Source: Lachnospiraceae bacterium UBA1729 (GTDB lineage Bacteria > Bacillota > Clostridia > Lachnospirales > Lachnospiraceae). From it: a stretch of 12,957 bases of DNA. Both the position numbers and the translations under genes were made by a program. Shown here one piece after another: positions 1-6,685 of this stretch; position 1 is the stretch's first letter, and every line of letters begins with the position of its first letter. The stretch covers positions 7,166 to 20,122 of the forward strand of contig DCIJ01000013.1 of the NCBI GenBank assembly GCA_002315945.1, written 5' to 3'. The notes beneath the pieces are model-generated. The model saw only the letters and a list, made by a program, of their open reading frames with translations. It was not told the DNA's origin and made no database searches.

Positions 1-1629
1 CTCATACAGCTGGGGCAAAAATACGGAATAATAGGTATTTCTCACCTGCTCATTAAAATCCTCGTGGCAGGCAAGATGATACCACAGGGTAAAATCATCC
101 ATGGGCAGTGCAGCAAATATTCCATAGGGATCAACCGAACTAATATACTTCTGATTAGTATACTTGCCCATAATAGTATTGCCCAGGCTCATATCATAAT
201 CCCACACCGGACCGGCACACAACCTGGAATCCTGGCTGTCCGAATCCTTATAAAAATACTGACTGGTAGAGGAGGCATCATAATTTCTCACAATTTCCTC
301 TATCAGATATTTTTTAACAAAGCTGTCCATGTCTATATATTCTGAATAATGTCGTCCATTATCAGGATTTTTTCCATCCTCTGAAAACAGGGCCGCCTCA
401 AACTCCTGCCACACATTTCCAATATACTCTGCCTCTGAAATATCTGCATACTTGGGACTCTTAATGGTTACAGGCTGCCCTTTGGCAGTAACAAAGCTGG
501 AAATCGAATCCTTAATTCTGGAGGGACGCTCCAATTCCAATAGATACCCACCAGACACATCATCTGTTGCCAGATTCATATCATACCCTTTTATCACAAG
601 GCCATTTTCCAGAGTCTTACTGATAGAAGCAGGCGTTGTATCTTCCTTAGCTGTGGTAAGAGTTTCCAGGTTAGAAATATTAACGCGGTTGGTGCCTATC
701 TCAACCTTCTCACATAGCTGATAGGTACCCTGATAGTTTCCATTAATATACAGATCAGTCATTATGCTCTCAGGAGAATAGGAAAGTCCTGCCCTGCTCG
801 CCATGTCATAAGCAATTGTATTTCTAATCAGAGTTTTGTCGGACCAGTTGGATAACAGGTTCCATTTTTTAGCAGCACCCATGCCTGCAAAATCAGTACT
901 GTCCTTCATGGTCAGCTGAAAAGGTTTCTTAGGCCAGTTGGCACTGGTATTGCCTCTCACTCTGAATTCCTCAGCAATTCCCGAATTTACAACCCGTCCT
1001 TCTGCGTCAAACAGGCGAACCCTTACATTTTTCCAAAGTTTGTAGTTTGATTCATAATCTGAGACTTCCACCCCATCTTCCGCTGTATCTTCCGCTCCAT
1101 CTTCCGCTGTATCTGCTGTCTCGCTATCAGCAAGCACCGCATCCCAGATATCATAATCCTCTTCATCATATTCCAGCATCAGGGTATGAATAGGTGACTC
1201 TTTTAGTACCAGGAGGCTGCCCGTTCTGTCCCCATTGGAAATACTGTGCGGTCCCTCATCCAAATCTATTATCTTTCCATTTCCAGCCACAGTCCTCTGG
1301 TCAATTTGTAATTGACTGACCGGTGAGAACATACTGTCTATTTCAATATCTCCCGTAGGGTTAGACTTTATGTATGTTTTTTTCGCTCCATCCCAGAAGC
1401 CTGGTGCAAAAAAGACATATTCGCCACTGTCATTTCTGAACAGATTGACACGCACCTTTTCTCCCGGTTTGGCATCAAATACCATGTACGGGCCCGGGCC
1501 CGCATAGCTGTCATCCAGGCCCGAAATAACTGTGCCTCTGATTACAGCACCTATTCCAAATAGCCCTACAGCACCCAGTATCGCTGCTATTCCTAATATC
1601 AGCAGCCATTTTTTTCCTGTTTTTAACAT
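1..1629 (-). CDS. CotH kinase family protein, membrane-anchored or secreted (3' end outside window)
   Basis: I read 543 codons without a stop from ATG at 1629 to the window edge, so the C-terminus is missing. The start has an AGGAT ribosome binding site about 8 bases upstream. Residues 1-8 are basic and 9-30 hydrophobic, an uncleaved anchor or signal peptide. Residues about 45-155 look like an all-beta accessory region, followed by an acidic linker with a four-residue repeat (173-188). The CotH region then starts near 198: RVRGNTSANWPKKPF (223-237), KWNLLSNWSDKTLIRN (255-270), TDLYINGNYQGTYQLCEKV (291-309), and the acidic motif PVWDYDMSLGN (474-484), whose Asp477 and Asp479 match the metal-binding aspartates expected of the family. 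CotH of Bacillus is an atypical protein kinase that phosphorylates spore coat proteins. Homologues in non-sporulating gut Clostridia are common and their substrates are mostly unknown. Here an extracytoplasmic kinase is inferred. Family assignment is firm; substrate is not known. Confidence 0.9.
   Translation of the reverse strand, partial: MLKTGKKWLLILGIAAILGAVGLFGIGAVIRGTVISGLDDSYAGPGPYMVFDAKPGEKVRVNLFRNDSGEYVFFAPGFWDGAKKTYIKSNPTGDIEIDSMFSPVSQLQIDQRTVAGNGKIIDLDEGPHSISNGDRTGSLLVLKESPIHTLMLEYDEEDYDIWDAVLADSETADTAEDGAEDTAEDGVEVSDYESNYKLWKNVRVRLFDAEGRVVNSGIAEEFRVRGNTSANWPKKPFQLTMKDSTDFAGMGAAKKWNLLSNWSDKTLIRNTIAYDMASRAGLSYSPESIMTDLYINGNYQGTYQLCEKVEIGTNRVNISNLETLTTAKEDTTPASISKTLENGLVIKGYDMNLATDDVSGGYLLELERPSRIKDSISSFVTAKGQPVTIKSPKYADISEAEYIGNVWQEFEAALFSEDGKNPDNGRHYSEYIDMDSFVKKYLIEEIVRNYDASSTSQYFYKDSDSQDSRLCAGPVWDYDMSLGNTIMGKYTNQKYISSVDPYGIFAALPMDDFTLWYHLACHEDFNEQVRNTYYSVFLPQLYE
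1066..1113 (-). repeat. In-frame 12-bp tandem repeat, 4 units, in the CotH linker
   Basis: Four consecutive 12-base units (plus-strand form TTCCRCYSYATC, starting at 1066, 1078, 1090 and 1102) encode the tetrapeptides DTAE, DGAE, DTAE, DGVE on the minus strand (residues 173-188). Units 1 and 3 in coding order (1102-1113 and 1078-1089) are identical at the DNA level. The period is a multiple of three, so gain or loss of units would change linker length without a frameshift. Confidence 0.85.
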
Positions 1630-1682
1630 CAAATACTATCCTATTTTCAACTGTTCAATAGTCAAATTTTCGTTAATTTGGT

Positions 1683-1712
1683 ATTATACTATATCGTATT
1701 GGCTATATCCAA
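1683..1712 (-). promoter_or_regulatory. Sigma-A-type promoter for the CotH gene
   Basis: On the minus strand, TTGGAT (1707-1712) and a perfect TATAAT (1683-1688) are separated by 18 bases. The start of transcription would fall near 1676, giving a leader of about 47 bases before the ATG at 1629. No comparably good promoter is visible on the plus strand for the divergent gene at 1760. Confidence 0.6.
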
Positions 1713-1714
1713 TA
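1697..1714. promoter_or_regulatory. Inverted repeat over the CotH promoter -35 (possible operator)
   Basis: TATTGG (1697-1702), six-base spacer, CCAATA (1709-1714): perfect 6-base arms spanning the -35 box of the minus-strand promoter, between two divergent genes. Position suits a repressor or shared regulator, but arms this short in A/T-rich DNA can arise by chance. Confidence 0.3.
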
Positions 1715-1759
1715 TTTGTGCAAAGAATAAAAGTATAAACCTACATCAAGGAATTTATT

Positions 1760-3337
1760 ATGAATCATTTTAACATCATATCAAAATACGTTAAAAATCC
1801 CAGATACCTTATCTCACTTTTGATTTTATCCATTTATTTAAGCATTGTATATATTTTTACCGGTCTGGTAACTAACACCCCCCAGACTCTTTTCTTTAAT
1901 CTCTTTTTAGTGCTGCTGGCAGTTCTTTCCTCAGCTTTGATAATGACTATTCTGTCAAAGGCTCTGCCAAATAATATCAGCTCTGGTGATAACAGTTTCA
2001 GGTCTTCCCTGATTATTGGTTTTCTTGCCTTTTTAGTAACCTTTGGCTTTTTCTTCGCCTATCAGAGAGGTCAGTTTCCCGGAGGCTTGAGTCCCGACAG
2101 CTATTTACAGTATAAAATGGCTATGGGTGATGCCACCTTTACCAACTGGCATCCGGCCCTTCATACCCTGATTATTTTTAAGCTGCCTCTTAGCTTTGGA
2201 CGCCGTCTTGGAATGATAATTTTACTTCAGCTGTTCTACTTTAGTATAGCTGTGGGATACACTGTATTTGCCCTGCATCAGGCCAGGCTTCCCAGAGTAG
2301 CCCTGGTTATCTACTGTCTCTTTATCTGTCTCAATCCATACCTGGCAACCTTCTTCATGTATCCCTGGAAGGATATTGCGCTGGCAATATTTGCGCTTAT
2401 GGCCTTTGGGCAGTATATCCGTATCATTGCAACTAAGGGAGCCTGGCTCAAGCCCTGGTATAACCGGGCTGCATTTGCTGTAATCTCAGTAATCTGTGGT
2501 TATATGAGGCACAACGCCATACTGTTTGCACTGCCTTTAATCGTTATTGCGCTGCTGTACGGTACCCGCAGTAAGAGCGTACGAATCACTACTGCAGTAT
2601 TCGTGCTGGTGGCTTTTTGTCTGGTAAAGCTTCTCTATGCAGGTTTTCATGTTGAAAAATATGACAATCTGGTAGTGGAAACTATCGGTATGCCCATTAC
2701 GATTTGGGGTAATGTAATGCAGAAATGTCCAGAAAAACTTCCGGAAGAAACAAGAAATGTAATGTATTCCCTGGCATCTGACGAAGCCTGGAAAACCATT
2801 TATGTACCTGGAAGTTTTGAAGAGCTTAGATATAGTGAAGAATTTGATAACAAGGGGGCTGACCGTCTCCGTTATTCTGACGTGGCTGCATATACCTGGC
2901 AATGCTTCACTCTGGCCCCCTTCGAAAGCTTTGATGCCCTGGCAAAATTAACCGGACAGGTATGGGGCCTCTATGCCGAAGAACGACCTATGGATGTAGG
3001 CATCTGGGGTAATGGCTATGATATAGAACCGGCTCCAGGGCTGGTAGCTCAAAATTTTGTCACTCAGTGCAAAACCATTTTTGCCACAGCTCCGGGCCGA
3101 ATTATTTTTGGATGTCTGGGCTGGCACCTGCTCATTATGCTCATGGTAGCAGCAGTTTTATTCGCCAGAGGTCAGATATCCTGGATTCATATTATTCCTG
3201 TATTTGCCTATGACTTTGGGACCTGTGCATTGCTTGCAGGAAACTACTACAGGTTCTTTATGTTAACCATCCCCTTATGGATCCCTGTAATATATCTCAT
3301 GCTGGCAGACAGCAATAGCTGCCCTGCCTTAGAATAA
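1760..3337 (+). CDS. Multi-pass membrane protein, possibly a GT-C-fold glycosyltransferase-like family
   Basis: This is a 525-residue integral membrane protein with an AAGGA site 7 bases before the ATG and a TAATAA double stop. Hydrophobic segments lie near 16-37, 44-66, 82-101, 150-172, 180-202, 206-224, 237-268, 274-296, 447-470 and 474-516, so ten or more helices are likely. Between helices 3 and 4 is a loop with GGLSPDS (108-114) and NWHP (129-132). Other charged or polar clusters are YPWKD (201-205) and RHN (250-252). A large soluble region spans roughly 298-445. An Asp in the first large outer loop, many helices and a late soluble domain are reminiscent of GT-C glycosyltransferases that use lipid-linked sugars. 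The PDS/WHP pattern reminds me of an uncharacterised family (DUF6020-like), but I cannot confirm this. It is divergent from a CotH-family gene, which suggests an envelope role. Function is not established; membrane topology is the safe part. Confidence 0.75.
   Translation: MNHFNIISKYVKNPRYLISLLILSIYLSIVYIFTGLVTNTPQTLFFNLFLVLLAVLSSALIMTILSKALPNNISSGDNSFRSSLIIGFLAFLVTFGFFFAYQRGQFPGGLSPDSYLQYKMAMGDATFTNWHPALHTLIIFKLPLSFGRRLGMIILLQLFYFSIAVGYTVFALHQARLPRVALVIYCLFICLNPYLATFFMYPWKDIALAIFALMAFGQYIRIIATKGAWLKPWYNRAAFAVISVICGYMRHNAILFALPLIVIALLYGTRSKSVRITTAVFVLVAFCLVKLLYAGFHVEKYDNLVVETIGMPITIWGNVMQKCPEKLPEETRNVMYSLASDEAWKTIYVPGSFEELRYSEEFDNKGADRLRYSDVAAYTWQCFTLAPFESFDALAKLTGQVWGLYAEERPMDVGIWGNGYDIEPAPGLVAQNFVTQCKTIFATAPGRIIFGCLGWHLLIMLMVAAVLFARGQISWIHIIPVFAYDFGTCALLAGNYYRFFMLTIPLWIPVIYLMLADSNSCPALE
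3304..3328 (-). terminator. Weak hairpin downstream of the hybrid kinase gene
   Basis: Read on the minus strand, a GGCAG-G-GCAGC arm, a TATT loop and a GCTGTCTGCC arm give about ten base pairs including one G-U pair and one bulged G. It begins about 29 bases past the kinase stop and lies inside the 3' end of the convergent gene. The same element on the plus strand has an A-C mismatch, so it is stronger in kinase RNA. There is no T-run after it, so it is not a classical intrinsic terminator; it could stabilise or weakly end the kinase transcript. Confidence 0.25.
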
Positions 3338-3356
3338 TAATCAGGACCGCCAGGTT

Positions 3357-5813
3357 CTATTCCTGCCCTATTGCCATTAAGTGGGCACAGGTATCATAAT
3401 CCCAGGCCTCTATGCTTTCCTGCATAGCATTAAGCCATTCCAGCTTTTTGGGATTACTTCCCTTGTACTGTTTCTTTGCCTGTAAAATCAGTTCCTCACA
3501 CCTGTCCATATCAAGGCCTTCAAAGGCATCTGACAGGATGGCAAAAAATTCCTGTCGATTTTCAAAATATTGCTCACCAGAATCACTTCCCGAGCCCTTT
3601 TCATCAGAATGTTCCCGATCATTTTCTTCATTCCAGGCGTCTCTTTGATTTTTTTCTCTGTCCGCAGTAATTGCATCCTCAAGAATGCTGAAGCATTTGT
3701 CAGTCAGCTCAAACAGTCCAGGTGCAAATGATAATATGGTATCCCATTCCTCATCATTTCCAAGATTTTCCATGTATGCTGCTGCTTCAGACAGCTCAAT
3801 GGCACCAATCTGCTTGGAGGAGCTCTTTAACGCATGAACATCAATTGTAAACTGCCTGCAGTCATTCTTTTCCAGACTTTCCTTAAGCTTTTCAACCTTT
3901 TTGGGAAGGGTCTTATAGTACTCTTCAATAACCTTAAGATATATCTTTTTACTTCCCAACAGATTGATTGCATAGGCAGTATCAAGTCCCGGAATATCAA
4001 CCAGCTCCTTCTGTTCAGGAAGCAGTGTTACATCGGTGTATTCAATCTTTTCAACAGGAAGCCATTCCTTAAGCTTTTTCTTTATCAGTGCATATTCAAC
4101 CGGCTTTGGAAGGAAATCATTCATTCCGGCGTCAATAAAGGACTGCTTCGCCTCACTAACCACGTTAGCTGTCAGTGCAAGAATTGGCATTCTGTTACAC
4201 TGCGGCATAAGTCGTCTTATTATCCTGGTCGTTTCTACTCCATCCATTTCAGGCATCATATGATCCATGAACACCAGATCATAGGATGTGTTCTCCAGCA
4301 TTTCTATCGCTTTCTTACCGCTTAAGGCAGTATCTATATGCATCTCTATGGGTTCCAGTATTCCTGTTACAATATCCAGATTTATCTGATTATCGTCTAC
4401 TACAAGTATTCTTGCTTTTGGTGCAATATAGTCCTTGTCAGCATTTATTGATTCAGCGCTTTCTCTGGTTGCAGATCCCACTGGGGTAGAGTTGGTAACC
4501 TTTTGCGGAACCACGAAGGCAAAGGTACTGCCCTTGCCATACTCGCTCTTTATGGTCATATGACCATTCATTGCTTCCAGAAGCTTCCTGACTATTGCCA
4601 GGCCCAGACCGGTACCCTCCACATTACGGTTTCTCTTGGAGTCAACCTGCTGAAAAGCCTCAAAAAGCTTTGAAATATCCTCATCCTTAATTCCGATTCC
4701 TGTATCCTGGACAGATATTTTTAGATTAATCTGAGGCTGGCCAGTACTTAGATCAGGGGCAATATTCTCAAATTCAGCCTTGACTAAAACCGAACCCTTT
4801 TCTGTAAACTTTACGGCATTATTGGCCAGATTAATTATTATCTGCTTGATTCGAACTATATCTCCATACAGGCCGGAGGGCATGTAATCATCCATGTCCA
4901 TAATAAGCTCCAGATTTTTATCTCCGATTCTGGTGCTTACCATAGTGTAGATTTCATCCAGCATAATCATAGGATTATAGGTATCAGGAATTATCTCCAT
5001 TTTACCTGCTTCGATTTTAGAATAGTCCAGAATGTCATTTACAATGGCAACTAACAGCTTTCCGGCATTAACTATCTGATTAATATAACCCTTAACCTCC
5101 GGACTCATATCCTTTCTCTGAGCCAACTGAGCCATACCCAGCACAGCATTCATGGGTGTACGTATCTCATGACTCATGTTGGCCAAAAAGTCTGCCTTGG
5201 CCTTGGCTGCCTCCATAGCCTGTCTGTTGAGTTCCATTGAATTAAAACTGTCTGCGGCCAGATCCGAAATAAAGCCGGCCAGTTTGTAAATAAATGCTGC
5301 TCCTCGTTCAATAGCTGCCATGGGAATTATCTGAACCAGGTTTCTGGCCTCCAAAAACTCATTCTCATCAAGTCCCAGCTCCAGTGCATTTTTCTTAACC
5401 AGCTCTTCATCCACCTTATATGCAAGGACCTGACCGCCCCCAATAAAGCCAATAAGTTCATCATCCAGTACGATGGGAGCCACATAATTTAACAGTCCAA
5501 CAGGACATGTATAAATCACACTTTCCTTTTTCTCCATCGCCTCCCTGGCTGCCTGAAGTCCGCACTGAGAGCATCTCTTTTTTCCCAAAGTGCTGGAATA
5601 GCAATAATCTGAGCAGAAGGGTGAATATTTCGAGAGCTCAGTAATAGGAACTCCATACTCATCGCATATCAGTCCCGACATTCTCACAAGCATTGAATAG
5701 GAATCCTGCAGAGACTGTAATCTTTTCTTGTGAACAAGCTTTTCTAACGTAATCCTGTCACTATTAATTTTTTCTATTATTTCTTTTGATCTGTTGATAT
5801 TTTCAACTGCCAT
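3357..5813 (-). CDS. PocR-domain hybrid sensor histidine kinase (PocR-HisKA-HATPase-REC-HPt)
   Basis: An 818-residue protein with no membrane helix, hence a cytoplasmic sensor. Order: short coiled-coil N-terminus (5-40); PocR sensory domain (about 40-190) with Cys67, Cys71, Cys81, Cys84 and Cys103; HisKA with His215 in ANMSHEIRTPMN; HATPase with N box around Asn328-Asn332, DTGIGI (370-375) and GTGLGL (400-405); receiver (about 467-585) with acidic Asp473/Asp474, phospho-acceptor Asp517, Thr548 and Lys570; HPt (about 607-715) with His660 in VHALKSSSKQIG; acidic linker (716-748); and an unassigned helical tail (750-818). All catalytic residues are intact, so a His215-Asp517-His660 relay is expected. 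PocR domains are PAS-like and sense small organic ligands in other proteins; the ligand here is unknown. GGGAG lies about 8 bases before the ATG. It sits 38 bases downstream of a response regulator gene, its likely partner. Confidence 0.93.
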   Translation of the reverse strand: MAVENINRSKEIIEKINSDRITLEKLVHKKRLQSLQDSYSMLVRMSGLICDEYGVPITELSKYSPFCSDYCYSSTLGKKRCSQCGLQAAREAMEKKESVIYTCPVGLLNYVAPIVLDDELIGFIGGGQVLAYKVDEELVKKNALELGLDENEFLEARNLVQIIPMAAIERGAAFIYKLAGFISDLAADSFNSMELNRQAMEAAKAKADFLANMSHEIRTPMNAVLGMAQLAQRKDMSPEVKGYINQIVNAGKLLVAIVNDILDYSKIEAGKMEIIPDTYNPMIMLDEIYTMVSTRIGDKNLELIMDMDDYMPSGLYGDIVRIKQIIINLANNAVKFTEKGSVLVKAEFENIAPDLSTGQPQINLKISVQDTGIGIKDEDISKLFEAFQQVDSKRNRNVEGTGLGLAIVRKLLEAMNGHMTIKSEYGKGSTFAFVVPQKVTNSTPVGSATRESAESINADKDYIAPKARILVVDDNQINLDIVTGILEPIEMHIDTALSGKKAIEMLENTSYDLVFMDHMMPEMDGVETTRIIRRLMPQCNRMPILALTANVVSEAKQSFIDAGMNDFLPKPVEYALIKKKLKEWLPVEKIEYTDVTLLPEQKELVDIPGLDTAYAINLLGSKKIYLKVIEEYYKTLPKKVEKLKESLEKNDCRQFTIDVHALKSSSKQIGAIELSEAAAYMENLGNDEEWDTILSFAPGLFELTDKCFSILEDAITADREKNQRDAWNEENDREHSDEKGSGSDSGEQYFENRQEFFAILSDAFEGLDMDRCEELILQAKKQYKGSNPKKLEWLNAMQESIEAWDYDTCAHLMAIGQE

Positions 5814-5851
5814 AGTTTATTCTCCCAATACAAATACAAGTGCCCTAAGTC

Positions 5852-6655
5852 TTATAATTCCTTTTCTATGGCCTTTAACAGCTTTTCTCTCTCAACCGGC
5901 TTTAACAGATATCCCTGGGGATTCATGGCCAAAACCTTTCTGATTCTGTCTGCATCTGTAACACCTGTCATAAAAAATACCGGCAGATGCGCTGTTTTAA
6001 CATTTTTCCGAATCTGGCTTAATACCTGAGAACCATCCATAGCAGGCATTTCATAATCAAGCAATATCAGGTCCGTTTCCCTGGACTCTAAAAACTTCAG
6101 CGCAACCAGACCGCTGGGAGCACAGGCAACCTCATACTTTTCATCCAGATACAGCTTTATCGTCTTAAGCATTGTTACATCATCATCAATGACCAGAATT
6201 TTCTTCTTGCTGTGCTGAGCCAGCTGAACCTCTTTGACCTTGTCAGCCCTTTCCTGAGCTTCCTTCTCAAGAAGTTCCTTCTGTTCTTCAATTTCCTTAA
6301 GCATATTTAAAATAGCAGCTCTGATATTGCTTATGGTGGCAGGACGTACTATCTCAAGCTTAGGCATGGTCATACCCGTCTTGGAAAAAGCTTCCAAATC
6401 AGCTTTATCACCTATCAGAACAAAGGGCACAGAAGCCTTTTCCAGCGCTGTCCTGTATCCCATTACTCTTACGATGCTGTCTCTGCTTTCTCCCCTTGCA
6501 CAATATACAAATACATCCGGATTGTAGAGATTCAGATGAAGCTTTACATCATCATACCTGTCGGAGGTAGTCATGCACTGGAAGAAGTCTCCGGTCTGGT
6601 TGAAAAAATCATCAATCATTATTCTGTTATCACCGCCAAGTAATATTTTCTTCAT
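5852..6655 (-). CDS. Response regulator with degenerate N-terminal receiver and active C-terminal receiver
   Basis: I place the start at the ATG at 6655 (267 residues): AAAGG lies 8-9 bases before it, whereas the in-frame TTG at 6661 would be only 3 bases from that site. Residues 1-120 have the hydrophobic beta/alpha spacing of a receiver but lack its acidic pair, have no Asp at the expected phosphorylation strand (DVFVYCARG), and carry Arg in place of the conserved Lys (IVRPAT). A charged coiled coil follows (about 117-148). The C-terminal receiver is complete: IDDD (156-159), phospho-acceptor Asp200 in LLDYEMPAMDG, Thr230 and Lys252 in LLKP. There is no DNA-binding or enzymatic output domain, so it probably acts by protein contact or as a phosphate carrier. 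The hybrid kinase gene follows 38 bases downstream; tex ends 30 bases upstream. Numbering here counts from the ATG at 6655. Confidence 0.88.
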   Translation of the reverse strand: MKKILLGGDNRIMIDDFFNQTGDFFQCMTTSDRYDDVKLHLNLYNPDVFVYCARGESRDSIVRVMGYRTALEKASVPFVLIGDKADLEAFSKTGMTMPKLEIVRPATISNIRAAILNMLKEIEEQKELLEKEAQERADKVKEVQLAQHSKKKILVIDDDVTMLKTIKLYLDEKYEVACAPSGLVALKFLESRETDLILLDYEMPAMDGSQVLSQIRKNVKTAHLPVFFMTGVTDADRIRKVLAMNPQGYLLKPVEREKLLKAIEKEL

Positions 6656-6685
6656 AATCAATACCTTTCTGTAGTCTCAAGCTTC

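Noticed and set aside
64..721. Plus-strand open frames opposite the CotH gene
   Set aside because: The minus-strand frame is continuous over 543 codons with clear CotH motifs; the plus-strand frames have no supporting features.
1489..1502. 14-base palindrome of alternating GGGCCC blocks
   Set aside because: It is inside the CotH coding region and encodes Gly-Pro-Gly-Pro, so codon content explains it.
1734..1739. TATAAA as a -10 box for the gene at 1760
   Set aside because: No acceptable -35 at 16-18 bases and it would leave a leader of only about 14 bases.
2537..2902. 121-codon minus-strand open frame inside the membrane protein gene
   Set aside because: No ribosome site, no motif, and it opposes a continuous membrane protein frame.
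3312..3374. GCAATAG / CTATTGC inverted repeat flanking the convergent stops
   Set aside because: Seven-base arms with a 49-base loop and no T-run; not a credible terminator.
3834..4325. 163-codon plus-strand open frame opposite the kinase receiver and HPt
   Set aside because: Antisense shadow of well-conserved receiver and HPt codons, with no ribosome site or family features.
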